Positions 13,117 to 22,415 of a DNA stretch of 64,000 bases are shown one piece after another. The notes under the pieces are model-generated. The model was not told where the DNA came from, did no database searches, and was given only the letters and a program-made list of their open reading frames with translations. Within the stretch, counting starts at the first letter, position 1. Every line of letters starts with the position of its first letter. The translations under genes were made by a program, and so were the position numbers. The DNA comes from DATARH01 sp963705325. Lineage in GTDB: Bacteria; Pseudomonadota; Alphaproteobacteria; ATCC43930; CGMCC-115725. The stretch is taken from contig OY970069.1 of NCBI GenBank assembly GCA_963705325.1, positions 4,960,001 through 5,024,000 of the forward strand. Reading direction: 5' to 3'.

Positions 13117-14229
13117 TCAGGGGATCATCGGTGGCAGTTCGTTCATGATCGTACGCAGCCGGATGTCGGTTTCGGGCTCGAAACTGCTGTGCCCGGCCGT
13201 CGTGATGAAATAGTCGACCGCAATATTGCCGACGTTGCCCAAGGCCCGCACTAGGGCTTCCGCCTGGTAGAGATGGCACACCCGGTCGTAGCGCCCGTGC
13301 ACGACATGGACGGGGATGTTCCGCAGTCTCGCGATATGGTCGAGAATATAATTATTGTCGCGGTTAGCCTCGCCGCGGGCACCGAGAAACCCACCATTGA
13401 TCATGTAGTGGATCAGGATCCTGGCGGCGGCCAGGGCGTATTTCTGGTTTGGCTGACCGTGGCTATTTTCATCGCGGTTCAGGCGGCTGGCGCTGCCTTC
13501 CCAGGCGACGCAGGCCAAGGCGGCTTTCACCAGGCGCTCCCGCTCCTCGTCAGTCCGCGGCGGCGCGGAGAATACCTTGGCCAGCCCCTTGACGACATCG
13601 CCGCGATCTTCCGGTGGAATGGCGTCGACGAAGCGCCGCCAGGCCGCCGGGAAATCCAGATAGGCGCCGGGCGCCGGCATGGCGAGCGGGTCCGCCGCGA
13701 ATTCGGCGGCATTGCCCTGGAAGAAATAATCGACATCTGCTCTTCGACACAAAAAGACGCCGCGTAAGATCAGGGTCTCTACCGTTTCGGGATGCGCGAT
13801 GGCGTAAGCGAGGGCGAGGGTGCTGCCCCAGCTGCCGCCGAAAACATGCATTTTGCCGTTGATGCCCAGCTCGTGGCGCAGCGCCAACACGTCGTCGATC
13901 AGGTGCTCGGTCGTATTGTCGTTCAGCGCCGACGTTGCGTCATCTTCACTCGCACTGGGCGTGCTCTTGCCGCAACCGCGCTGGTCGAACAGGATAATGC
14001 GGTACCGCTGCGGATCAAAAAACCGGGCGGATGAGCTGTGGCTGCCCGCACCCGGTCCGCCATGCATGATGATGACCGGCTCGCCGGCGAGCGATCCGTA
14101 TTCTTCCCAGTAGATCCGATGCTCCGAAAATCCCGATGCGGCTAGATGGCCGGACCGGATAAAGGGCGGATTAGAAGGTCGGTTTGAGCCGGCGGTGTCT
14201 GGCCCGGCTATTTGGGTGATTTCATCCAC
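13117..14229 (-). CDS. pip: Proline iminopeptidase (S33 family)
   Basis: 370 aa. The enzyme removes N-terminal proline from peptides in the cytoplasm. Family marks are the oxyanion HGGPGAG, DQRGCGKS, the nucleophile elbow GGSWGS, the acid in HGRYDRVC and the catalytic His in TTAGHSS. The N-terminus has about 25 extra residues before the conserved HLAASGFSEHRIYWEEYG start, so a downstream start is possible. It stands alone, convergent with the hydrolase to its left. Confidence 0.88.
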   Translation of the reverse strand: MDEITQIAGPDTAGSNRPSNPPFIRSGHLAASGFSEHRIYWEEYGSLAGEPVIIMHGGPGAGSHSSSARFFDPQRYRIILFDQRGCGKSTPSASEDDATSALNDNTTEHLIDDVLALRHELGINGKMHVFGGSWGSTLALAYAIAHPETVETLILRGVFLCRRADVDYFFQGNAAEFAADPLAMPAPGAYLDFPAAWRRFVDAIPPEDRGDVVKGLAKVFSAPPRTDEERERLVKAALACVAWEGSASRLNRDENSHGQPNQKYALAAARILIHYMINGGFLGARGEANRDNNYILDHIARLRNIPVHVVHGRYDRVCHLYQAEALVRALGNVGNIAVDYFITTAGHSSFEPETDIRLRTIMNELPPMIP

Positions 14230-14497
14230 GAAAATGATTTCTGCGACAAGTGGGGGGCAGGTTGCGAGTGCGAGTAGACGCCGGCCCGCCCAGACAGCGC
14301 AGCTTACGCTAAAATCGCGACGCTGTGATTCAACGAGACGGCATCGCCCTAGTGACCGTTGACGGCGCGAAGGGGCTATCTAGCCGGCCGGTCACGCCCC
14401 TTCGCGGACCGAGCTGCGAGTCCTGAAAGATTTGGAAAGACGAAACCCGACAGCCATAGCTACAAGCTCGATAGCGAACCTTGGCGGAGCCGCACCT

Positions 14498-15268
14498 ATG
14501 TCACGCGTGTTGATAACAGGATCATCGGACGGCCTTGGTCTTTTGTCCGCCAAGCTGCTGATCGAGCAAGGCCATCAGGTCGTGGTGCACGGACGAAACC
14601 CCGATCGGAGTCGCGAAGCTCTCGAAGCGGCGACTGGCGCCGAGGGCGCCGTCACCGGAGACCTTCTCACCGTTGCGGGGGCAAGGACCGTTGCTGACGA
14701 GGCGAACAAGCTCGGTCAATTCGATGCCATTATCCACAATGCGGGGATCGGGTATCGGCAGATGCGTCGCGTGGAGAGTGAACCCGGAGTTCCGAACATA
14801 TTCGCAGTCAATGTACTCGCGCCCTACATTCTGACGGCACTGATCGGCAGACCGAAGCGCCTGATTTATGTCGCCTCAGGGATGCACCAGGGCGTTAGAC
14901 CTCGGATGGATGATCTGCTCTGGACCAAGCGAACCTGGAGCGGCGGCTCGGCTTATGCGGAGAGCAAGCTATGCGATGTCTTGCTCGCATTTGCTGTGGC
15001 CCGGCGATGGAAGCAGGTCCTATCGAATGCGCTGGAGCCTGGCTGGGTGCCGACGAAGATGGGCGGCCCGTCGGCCCCGGACGATCTTACCGAGGGATCT
15101 ATTACCCAAGCGTGGCTCGCCACGAGCGACGACGACCTGGCAAAATCGACGGGCGGGTATTTTTATCACCAGCGCCCTCGCTCGCCGAACCCGATCGCGA
15201 CCGATGTCGCCACTCAGGAGCAGCTACTCGCGGAATGCCGCCGCATCTCCGGCATCCCTCTCGATTGA
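14498..15268 (+). CDS. Short-chain dehydrogenase/reductase
   Basis: 256 aa from the ATG at 14498; an upstream in-frame extension to 14432 lacks similarity. NAD(P)-binding TGSSDGLG (TGxxxGxG) is at residues 7-14, the NAG motif in IIHNAGIGY follows, catalytic Ser in VASGMHQG and the YxxxK pair in YAESKLCD. The PGWVPTKMG segment is typical of the SDR family related to retinol or protochlorophyllide-type reductases. The substrate is unknown. Confidence 0.82.
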   Translation: MSRVLITGSSDGLGLLSAKLLIEQGHQVVVHGRNPDRSREALEAATGAEGAVTGDLLTVAGARTVADEANKLGQFDAIIHNAGIGYRQMRRVESEPGVPNIFAVNVLAPYILTALIGRPKRLIYVASGMHQGVRPRMDDLLWTKRTWSGGSAYAESKLCDVLLAFAVARRWKQVLSNALEPGWVPTKMGGPSAPDDLTEGSITQAWLATSDDDLAKSTGGYFYHQRPRSPNPIATDVATQEQLLAECRRISGIPLD

Positions 15269-15495
15269 CACCAAGTGCCCGACCGTTCCGCGAGCGTCGT
15301 CGCCAAGATCAATGCGCACGGCGTCTCTCACTTCGTCCGCATTCAAAGCTTTCGTTCTGCGAAACATCTTCCCATTTCCGGCGAGCCAGGAGTGTGCGAA
15401 GCCGCCGGTTGGCGCGCGGATAACAATGCGCAGGGGAAACCGCTCCTCGGCCTCATGAATGAACCGTCGGCGGGGATCTTCGTTGTGCGTTGGAT

Positions 15496-15858
15496 TCATC
15501 GCCAGACCACCTCGTGGCTCGCCCGTCGCCCTCGACCAAGGGGTTCGCAGCGACTGTGAGTGAGGGACGGCTGATAGCGGTTGCCTCGCGGCAGCGGGTT
15601 GTCTCGATAGATCTGGATGCGGGTGACCCGAAGCCCGGGGACTCCATTCGTTTCGATCGCTGCAATCCAGCCCTGCAATTCCTCTTCCGACAGCCCGAAG
15701 CGTGATCGCATTTGATCAGCAGCGATCTTCCCCGTCTTGATCGCGAAGACCAACGTCGCCTTGCGACGAGGAGTCCAGTAGACCCTGATTGAGGGGCGTC
15801 CTTGGAATTGTTCACCGACCTGAGCTGTAAGGAACGCCAAGAATGTCTCGTCGATCAT
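15496..15858 (-). CDS. sciP: SciP/DUF1153 family protein
   Basis: 120 aa. The middle (residues about 28-84: WTPRRKATLVFAIKTGKI, FGLSEEELQGW, GLRVTRIQIYR) matches the DUF1153 helix-turn-helix family, which includes SciP, the small CtrA-binding cell-cycle regulator of alphaproteobacteria. The C-terminal tail of about 35 residues (PLPRGNRY onward) is not part of the family and may be a late extension. Start ATG follows GGGAGG. Whether this copy is the CtrA inhibitor or a divergent paralogue is uncertain, since the N-terminus differs from classic SciP. Confidence 0.65.
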   Translation of the reverse strand: MIDETFLAFLTAQVGEQFQGRPSIRVYWTPRRKATLVFAIKTGKIAADQMRSRFGLSEEELQGWIAAIETNGVPGLRVTRIQIYRDNPLPRGNRYQPSLTHSRCEPLGRGRRASHEVVWR

Positions 15859-16031
15859 CGGTAAACCTCCCGGCCGCTGATCGAAGTCGTCTTAACGCCC
15901 GGAGCGACGAGAAGCTTTAAGGGCGCCTTGTCTTTCCCTTTTGATTTCCTCAACGGACGGCACCCCGCGGCCCCATTGGTTAGACACTTTGACCCCTAAC
16001 TCATTGAACTAAAAGACCCCCGAAATAAGAG

Positions 16032-16108
16032 TGGCGACCCCGGCAGGATTCGAACCTGCGACCACAAGCTTAGAAGGCTAGTGCTCTATCCAGCTGAGCT
16101 ACGGGGTC
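16032..16108 (-). tRNA. tRNA-Arg(TCT), canonical
   Basis: Acceptor GACCCCG/CGGGGTC, encoded CCA, D-arm TAGCTCAGCTGGAT, anticodon stem CTAGC/GCTTG with loop CTTCTAA (TCT), T-arm GCAGG-TTCGAAT-CCTGC. A textbook gene, in contrast with the array copy of the same anticodon. Confidence 0.95.
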
Positions 16109-16129
16109 GGATGGCTACGCCTGAGCGGC

Positions 16130-16429
16130 TCAGTTTCTAATGCGATCGTAGCGGAAATTGTCGGCGTAGTTCTTGGCCTTTGGCGTGCGCGCGTGCGGCT
16201 CGATCACGGTGTATTCCAACCCATGATTCTTGGCGAAGGCGACCGCCTCGTCGAGCGTCGGAAAGCGCATCTTCACTTCGTTGAGCGTGTCGCGGGCGCT
16301 CGCCCAGCCCATGAGCGGATCGGGCTCGCGCCGCGTCGCTGGCTCGTATTCGAGCAGCCATTGGCGGGTCTGCGCCCGCCCGGATTGCATCGCCGTCTTC
16401 GAGGGCCGGTAGATGCGCGCCAAAGCCAT
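16130..16429 (-). CDS. NADH dehydrogenase complex I accessory subunit (NDUFS4-type)
   Basis: 99 aa from ATG 16429 (MALARIYRPSKTAMQSG). It matches the ETC complex I subunit conserved region: RIYRPSKTAMQSGRAQT, GWASARDTLNEVKM, FPTLDEAVAFAKNHG and the tail KNYADNFRYDRIR. Alphaproteobacteria share this accessory subunit with mitochondria; it stabilises the NADH-oxidising arm on the cytoplasmic side. It lies between tRNA-Arg and tRNA-Pro on the same strand. Confidence 0.9.
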   Translation of the reverse strand: MALARIYRPSKTAMQSGRAQTRQWLLEYEPATRREPDPLMGWASARDTLNEVKMRFPTLDEAVAFAKNHGLEYTVIEPHARTPKAKNYADNFRYDRIRN

Positions 16430-16476
16430 CGCCGTGTCTTCTCCGCACCGCCACGGCGCCGACGCGCTCGGGCGAA

Positions 16477-16555
<79 letters not shown>

Positions 16556-16754
16556 AGCCGAGGAATTCTGCGGCTTCTAGAGGATTTCGGGAGGCTCTGC
16601 AATCGGGCAGAACGGCCTGAGTGGAGAACTTCTTGGCAAAAATGAACTCGCGCCAATATTCCCACGATCGATGCACGCCATGTCGTGAGGCTGCACACAG
16701 CGACGTTTCGCGGTAAACTGGGGTGGCGCGTCGGGGGACGCGCAAGGGGGTAGC

Positions 16755-17498
16755 ATGGCAGAAATCATCGACCGGCGGCGCGGGCTCGCCGCGGCGGCGA
16801 GCCTTTCGGCTATCGCGGGCTTGCTGGCGGCTTGCGCACCGGGTCCCATCGGGCCAGCGCCGGTCTACATTGGCGGTGCGGGGCCGGCGGCGGCATTGGC
16901 GCCGCCGCCGATGACAGCAGGGTCGCTCCCGCCGACAATCGCCAAAGCGGCGCTCCCACCGATAACGAAGGGACCGCCGCCAAAGACCGCCAAGACGACG
17001 CCCGATGTCATTCCGTTGGACGCTTCACCATCGAGGCCCCTCACCACGATCGAGCCCTCGCCTCCGGTAAGCGCGCCGGCACCGACCGCGACGCTCGGGA
17101 CACCGGGCGGCCGTTTCCCGTGGCCGGTGCATGGCCGCATCCTCGCCAGCTACGGTTCAACCAATGGCGGGCCCCATAATGAGGGCATCAACATCGAGGC
17201 GCCGCTCGGCACGCCGGTGCGATCGATCGACGCCGGCACGGTTGCCTACGTCGGCAACGAGATAAAGGGCTACGGGAATCTGGTGCTGATCAAGCATGCC
17301 AACGGCTGGATCTCCGCCTACGCCCACCTCGCCGGCATCACCGTCAAGAAAGGCGATACGGTAAGCGCCGGCCAGGCCATCGCCAAAGTCGGGGACACCG
17401 GCGGCATCGGCGAGCCGCAGTTGCATTTCGAGCTCCGCCGCGGCAGCAAGCCGGTCGATCCGAAGGAGTTTCTCGAACCCGCCGCGAAGACGACCTAG
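16755..17498 (+). CDS. LytM/M23-type lipoprotein, probably non-catalytic
   Basis: 247 aa. A lipoprotein signal with lipobox LLAAC (Cys at about 29) is followed by a Pro/Ala-rich linker and an M23 domain (about 120-240: GRFPWPVHGRI, HNEGINIEAPLGTPV, YAHLAG, QLHFELRRG). The usual zinc ligands are altered: HxGxD reads HNEGIN (Asp to Asn) and HxH reads QLH. That resembles NlpD/DipM-type amidase activators in the periplasm rather than an active endopeptidase. It stands alone. Confidence 0.82.
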   Translation: MAEIIDRRRGLAAAASLSAIAGLLAACAPGPIGPAPVYIGGAGPAAALAPPPMTAGSLPPTIAKAALPPITKGPPPKTAKTTPDVIPLDASPSRPLTTIEPSPPVSAPAPTATLGTPGGRFPWPVHGRILASYGSTNGGPHNEGINIEAPLGTPVRSIDAGTVAYVGNEIKGYGNLVLIKHANGWISAYAHLAGITVKKGDTVSAGQAIAKVGDTGGIGEPQLHFELRRGSKPVDPKEFLEPAAKTT

Positions 17499-17542
17499 AA
17501 GGCGAGTAATCCGAGGCCTATAAATGTGGCGCGGCCGACGCT

Positions 17543-17995
17543 CTACGAAACTCTGACCTCGGCGCGCACCCGGCGGCAAAGATCGGCAGCCTCCGAACCC
17601 GCCGAGCGGTGCAACAATTCGAAGACGCAGCCGACCAACTCCGCGCGCTCGAACGGCGCGGCGATAAAATCGGCCATATCAGTATGGGCGAGCGCCACCC
17701 GGGTCGCCGGCTCTCCCGTATAAAGCGCCTTTAGCCAGGGCTGCCGATGCCGTGCCCGCCGGACGATTGCGAAACCGTCGATCGACCCGGGCATGTCCGT
17801 AGCCGCCACGATCACGCCGAAGCGCCAGTTGGCGCAAGCGCGCAGTGCCGTCAGCCCATCGCCTGCGGCGGCCACCGCAAAGCCTTCGGCGGAGAGAAGG
17901 CGGGCGATCAACTCCCGCCGCTCGGAATCATGGACGACAACGAGTATCTCGTTCCCGTGCGGATACATTCCTAACTTGCCCCCGGCTATCGCCAT
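17543..17995 (-). CDS. Pseudo-receiver domain protein
   Basis: 150 aa made of one response-regulator receiver fold (ILVVVHDSERRELI, AAAGDGLTALRA, VIVAATDMPGSIDGF, LKALYTGEPA, FIAAPF). The residue three before the MPG motif, normally the phospho-accepting Asp, is Ala, and the acidic pair is HD rather than DD, so phosphorylation is doubtful. Thr is kept near LYTG but the conserved Lys before the last Pro is Ala. It may act as a phosphorylation-independent binding module. No kinase is adjacent. Confidence 0.7.
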   Translation of the reverse strand: MAIAGGKLGMYPHGNEILVVVHDSERRELIARLLSAEGFAVAAAGDGLTALRACANWRFGVIVAATDMPGSIDGFAIVRRARHRQPWLKALYTGEPATRVALAHTDMADFIAAPFERAELVGCVFELLHRSAGSEAADLCRRVRAEVRVS

Positions 17996-18188
17996 CCGAT
18001 ATTTAGATAGAGATCCCGATATCTCCGATATTCATTAGTTATTCCAGAATTATCGCGATGGGTTTAATAGTAATTTATTCAGTTTTTGGGATTTAACTCG
18101 CGATTAACGACCAAAATTTACTTTTTATTGACCATATATTGCTGAGAAAATTAATTCGCCAGCAAGGTGACGGCGCGACGGTGCCGAC
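17996..18188. promoter_or_regulatory. AT-rich intergenic region between divergent genes
   Basis: About 190 bp with runs of A and T in an otherwise GC-rich window, separating the receiver protein (minus) from the flippase (plus). It probably holds both promoters and may be a nucleoid-protein target. No specific box is claimed. Confidence 0.4.
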
Positions 18189-19607
18189 ATGGTCGCCTCT
18201 CTCGCCGCGTCAGCGAACAATGGTGGCCGCTGGCGCACCATGATCGAACCGATCGTTCGGCATGCGGGTTGGTTCGGATTCTTTCTGTTATTGGCGCCGA
18301 TCATCGGGCCTCGTGGCTACGGCGTCTTTGCCATCGCGCTGAGCGGGACCGCGATCGTAGAGGCGCTCCTTACCGAGACTGTGGCAGCGACCCTCGCCCG
18401 CCTCGAACCGCTTGACGACCGGCACTTGGCGACGGCGTTGATCAGCGCGGTCGGCCTCGGCGCGGCGATATCGCTGCTGCTCTACGTGGTGGCCGGACAA
18501 TTGAACGTCATGCTCGATGAAGCGCCGATCAGCGACATCGCGCAGACGCTGTCGCTGTTGCCGATACTGGGCGGGCTCGCCGCGGTGCCAACCGCGTTAT
18601 TGCGGCGACGCGGTAAGGCCGGACCGTTGGTCGCGGCGACAACCGCCGGGCTTGCCGCCGGCGGCGGTGTTGCCGTGGCGCTGGCCTGGACCGGCGCCGG
18701 CGCATGGTCGCTGGTCGCGCAGATCGTGGCGCAGCGCCTTGTCGAGTGCGCGGTGGTATGGGGAATAGCGGCGAGGCGGGTCGGCCTTGTGTGGTCTCCG
18801 CCGCATTTTAGCGAGTTGCTGCGAGCGCTCGACGTGAGTGCGCTCGCCGGGGTCTGGCCTGTTATTGCTCGCCAGGCGCCGTGCCTGTTGATCGGACTTA
18901 CTCTCGGGCCGATCGCAACCGGTCTCTATCTGCTCGCCGCCCGAATTGCCGAAGCGCTCGAGGACATCCTACTGGCTGGGCCGAGACCAGCAAGACGCGC
19001 GCTGCTCGCCGATTGGGCAAGGCAGATCGGCGTGCCATTCCGCTATGTGTCGCTGCCCGCGATCCTAGCCAGTGTGCTTCTGCCGATCGCTCTCTCCCCG
19101 ATCGTCGACATTCGCTGGTGGGGAGCGGTGCTGCCGGCGCAGATCCTGCTACTTCGATTGATCCCCGCGGCGGCGATCGCCGGGCGCGCGGCGGCCGTGG
19201 GAGCGAACAGTGAGTCGCGCTGGCAGGCGATCGAGACCATCGGCGGCATTGCCGCAATCGCGCTGGCCGCGGCCTACGGGCTGACCGCCGTCGCGATGGC
19301 CTCGCTGGCGTGCGTGATCGGCGTCGCACTCGCGGGGCTTTGGCCGGTTCGCCGCGAGTTCGGATCGCGCTGGCGGCACCTTCTTTCAGGCGCGGCGCAA
19401 CCACTGGTCGCCGCCGCGGCAACGGGACTGCTCCTTTATCCATTCGTCGAGCCCGTGGCGCTGGCGCTAGCCCCGGCATCGGCACTTTGCCTGCTCGCCG
19501 CGATCGGCAGTCTATGCTACCTGCTGCTCAGCCGGCGGGAACCGATCACCCTCCGGCTGCCGGCTTTCGCCTTGCGGCGCGGATGGCGCCCGGTGAAGCA
19601 AGCCTAG
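18189..19607 (+). CDS. Polysaccharide flippase (MOP/Wzx family)
   Basis: 472 aa with about 12 hydrophobic segments and few charged loops. The layout (GWFGFFLLLAPIIGPRGYG start, then LGPIATGLYLLAARI near residue 240) is that of oligosaccharide flippases that move undecaprenyl-linked repeat units across the inner membrane. No other polysaccharide genes are next to it, so the lipid-linked substrate is unknown. The C-terminal end is 60 bp before tRNA-Lys. Confidence 0.75.
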   Translation: MVASLAASANNGGRWRTMIEPIVRHAGWFGFFLLLAPIIGPRGYGVFAIALSGTAIVEALLTETVAATLARLEPLDDRHLATALISAVGLGAAISLLLYVVAGQLNVMLDEAPISDIAQTLSLLPILGGLAAVPTALLRRRGKAGPLVAATTAGLAAGGGVAVALAWTGAGAWSLVAQIVAQRLVECAVVWGIAARRVGLVWSPPHFSELLRALDVSALAGVWPVIARQAPCLLIGLTLGPIATGLYLLAARIAEALEDILLAGPRPARRALLADWARQIGVPFRYVSLPAILASVLLPIALSPIVDIRWWGAVLPAQILLLRLIPAAAIAGRAAAVGANSESRWQAIETIGGIAAIALAAAYGLTAVAMASLACVIGVALAGLWPVRREFGSRWRHLLSGAAQPLVAAAATGLLLYPFVEPVALALAPASALCLLAAIGSLCYLLLSRREPITLRLPAFALRRGWRPVKQA

Positions 19608-19667
19608 CGCGAACGCATGGTTGTCGGGCGCGCCCGACGCTTGTACCTTCCCGCGGCGCCATTGTGC

Positions 19668-19743
19668 GAGCCCGTAGCTCAGCCGGTAGAGCAACTGACT
19701 TTTAATCAGTAGGTCTCGGGTTCGAATCCCGACGGGCTCACCA
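19668..19743 (+). tRNA. tRNA-Lys(TTT), canonical, integration target
   Basis: Acceptor GAGCCCG/CGGGCTC, encoded CCA, D-arm TAGCTCAGCCGGTAG, anticodon stem ACTGA/TCAGT with loop CTTTTAA (TTT), T-arm CTCGG-TTCGAAT-CCCGA. From base 19697 its 3' end is repeated exactly at 46185-46235. No terminator follows here; one follows the distant copy. Confidence 0.97.
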
Positions 19744-19747
19744 AAAA
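19697..19747 (+). repeat. Left att-type direct repeat (3' end of tRNA-Lys)
   Basis: 51 bases running from the anticodon arm through the CCA end and five A residues are identical to 46185-46235, in the same orientation. This is the usual signature of site-specific integration at a tRNA gene. Confidence 0.85.
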
Positions 19748-19901
19748 TCAAAGACTCAACGACCGACGACAGATGACTAGCCGAGCTATATCCGACCAAA
19801 GTCCGAATCTCGACTCTCAGGCAACAATTTCGATCCAAGCAGGCTGGTGACATTGGTTGGGGGTGTCGACAACTCGGATCCCAAGACCGAACATCGGCAT
19901 T

Positions 19902-21830
19902 CTATTCGTCGGGCATGCCGGCCAACCGCAAGCCGACATCGATGGTCTTGGCCGCCAGCATGCGGTAGGCCGGGTTGTTCGTGTAGGCCCAGCGCGCGCG
20001 CTGGCGCACCATCGAATTAATCTCGGGCTTAAGCTTAAGTGAACTCGCCAGCGCAGCATGGGCCTCGGTGGTATACCCCAGCAGCGCCCGCGCCGCCGCC
20101 AGATCGAGGAAGAAATAATAGACCCGCGGATTGGCAGTCACCGCCTTGGTTAGCCAGTCGACCGCTTGCTCGTTGCGCCCGAGCAGCAGGTGCGCGAGGC
20201 CCAGCGACCAATACGCGAGCGCGATATTGGGGTCTTCGGGGTTGAGCCGAATGCGTTTTTCCTCGAGCGGGATCGCCTTCTCGGGTTCGCCGAGATAGAT
20301 CAGCGTCACCCCGAGCTGGCCATAGGCGATCGCGTTGTTGGGGTCGAGCTCGATCGCCCGCTCCCATTCGATGCGCAACTCGGGCAAACGGTTTTGCACC
20401 CGACGCAGTAGCGCGATCGTCTGATGCAGCTGCGACCGGTTAGAGTTGCGCGCCAGCAACTCGCCCAGCAGCTTTTCGGCTCTTGCCTCGTCAGTTTCCG
20501 GCTGCTCGCTATACCCCCCCGACAGGTCGACGACGAGCGCAGCGGCGACACCGAGCTTGGCGTCGTAGGAATTAGGGTCGAGCTCGAGCGCTCGCTCGAA
20601 GTCGTGCTTGGCTTCCCGGCGGCTCGCCGGCACCTGGGTACGCTGGTAGAGCGCCCAGCCCCGCATCACCAGGTCTTGTGCATCGGGGTTGACTGGCCGC
20701 TCCCGCTCGATCTGCTGCCCGACCGCCTGAACAAGCTCGAGGTGAAGCGTGCGGGCCAGACGTCCGGTGATTTCGCTCTGCGCCTCGGCGAGGTTGCTGC
20801 GGTCGGTGTCGAAACGGTCGGCCCAAACATGCGCGCCACTCTCGGCGTCGATCAATTGGACATCGACTTGAACCTGATCGCCCGACCGCCGCACACTGCC
20901 TTCGAGCACATAGTGTACGCCGAGCGTGCGGCCGAGCTCCTTCACGTCGATCGATTTGCCCTTATAGGTAAAGGCGGTGTTGCGGGCGATCACGAAGCTC
21001 CCGGCGATGCGCGACAGGTCGGTTGTTAGATCTTCGGTGATCGCGTCAGCGAAATAATCCTGGTCGGAGTCGTGCGAGAGGTTGTCGAGAGGTAGCACCA
21101 CGATCGACAGCCGCGGTGCGGTAGCGCTATTGACCGAGGTCACCCGCGACGCAGTCGTGAGTTCGCGGCGCAACCAAGGGTACCAGACCGCACAACCGAC
21201 GATGATCGCGACCGCTGCGGCGACCGCGAGCCACATGCCCGCTCTCATCCGGCTCCGCGGCGGCACGGCGATATGGTCGATCGCGGCGATCGCCTGTGGC
21301 GTCATCGAATAGACCCGCACCGGTCGGGCGATGTTTTTGACCTGCTGTTCGCCGCGATCCTCGAAGACGTAAGGCAGCTTGTCGCGGACGTTGTCGCGCA
21401 CGATGCGCGAGATGCAAATGCCCGCTGGCTCGGCAAGCGCCTCGAGCCGCGCCGCGACATTGACACCGTCGCCAAAAATGTCGTGATCCTCTGCGACGAT
21501 GTCGCCAAGGTTGATTCCGATGCGGAAATCGATCCTCCGTTCGGGTGAGATACCGGCGTTGCGGTCGGCCATATCGCGCTGCATCTCGACCGCACAGCGC
21601 ACCGCATCGACGACGCTGTGGAACTCGGCCAGAAAGCCATCGCCGGTTGATTTGACGATGCGACCGTTGCGCTCGCGAATACGCGGGTCGGCGATCTGGT
21701 GCCGCCACGCCCGCAGTCCTGCTAGCGTCGTCTCCTCGTCCTCGCTCATCAGGCGGGCATAGCCAGCGACGTCGGCGGCTAAGATCGCCGCAAGGTGGCG
21801 CCCGGCGCGCCTGCGTCGCAACACTTCCAT
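19902..21830 (-). CDS. Class III adenylate/guanylate cyclase with TolB-like and TPR region
   Basis: 642 aa. Residues about 10-175 are a class III cyclase homology domain (AAILAADVAGYARLM with a metal Asp, STGDGFLAEF with the second, INLGDIVAEDHDIFGDGVN). A single membrane helix follows near 200-220 (VAAAVAIIVGCAVWYP). Then comes a TolB-N-like region (VVLPLDNLSHDSDQDYFADA, LEGSVRRSGDQVQVDVQLID) and TPR repeats to the C-terminus. The architecture is common in rhizobia-like bacteria; the cyclase faces the cytoplasm and the sensor part likely the periplasm. First gene inside the tRNA-Lys-bounded island. Confidence 0.88.
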   Translation of the reverse strand: MEVLRRRRAGRHLAAILAADVAGYARLMSEDEETTLAGLRAWRHQIADPRIRERNGRIVKSTGDGFLAEFHSVVDAVRCAVEMQRDMADRNAGISPERRIDFRIGINLGDIVAEDHDIFGDGVNVAARLEALAEPAGICISRIVRDNVRDKLPYVFEDRGEQQVKNIARPVRVYSMTPQAIAAIDHIAVPPRSRMRAGMWLAVAAAVAIIVGCAVWYPWLRRELTTASRVTSVNSATAPRLSIVVLPLDNLSHDSDQDYFADAITEDLTTDLSRIAGSFVIARNTAFTYKGKSIDVKELGRTLGVHYVLEGSVRRSGDQVQVDVQLIDAESGAHVWADRFDTDRSNLAEAQSEITGRLARTLHLELVQAVGQQIERERPVNPDAQDLVMRGWALYQRTQVPASRREAKHDFERALELDPNSYDAKLGVAAALVVDLSGGYSEQPETDEARAEKLLGELLARNSNRSQLHQTIALLRRVQNRLPELRIEWERAIELDPNNAIAYGQLGVTLIYLGEPEKAIPLEEKRIRLNPEDPNIALAYWSLGLAHLLLGRNEQAVDWLTKAVTANPRVYYFFLDLAAARALLGYTTEAHAALASSLKLKPEINSMVRQRARWAYTNNPAYRMLAAKTIDVGLRLAGMPDE

Positions 21831-22415
21831 AAAGCGAGCTTATCGCAAGTACTTCTACAGGACGCCGTCTTTCATGATCACGGATAGGTGCTCCCTTGGC
21901 CGTAAGCAGGTGCAAGCACAAGAAGCCTCCTCGGAGAGTTATCCGGAGCGATCCACGCGAAAAGCCGCTCTCGGCGCAACCCCGTCGTTGCCGAGTGCTC
22001 CAGCGAAGGTCGGTTTACTGAACCAACAACCGACGCTCGGCCAGGGCAATGCGAACTACTCTTCCTGCCACAAAACCAGACGATCACTCAAAGCGAGGGA
22101 CCGCATCGCAGCGCACCTCACCGCCGACCGCCGATCGGGACCCGGTAAAACTGCCAAATATCGCTGCTCAATCGGCGAGACCGTGCGGCCGCATTGGATG
22201 CATGAGCTGAGCGCGGCGTCAGTGTTGCCCCGCTCTACGGCAACAGCGAGGTTCCGTGCGCTGTGATGTTCACGATCGTCGCCGACACCACAGCCGATAA
22301 GACCAGCAGCCGGCTCCCTCTTGCCTAGCCATCCGACGCGTTTGATGGTCGCGCGCGAGCTGTGCTAGCGTCCAGCACTGCGCGCTATTGGATTGCGCGT
22401 CGGCCTAAGAAGGGG
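21831..22415. other. Long intergenic region, no gene recognised
   Basis: About 580 bp between the minus-strand cyclase and plus-strand aapJ. Short open frames on both strands show no similarity I recognise and no good start sites. It must contain promoters for both flanking units. Confidence 0.4.
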
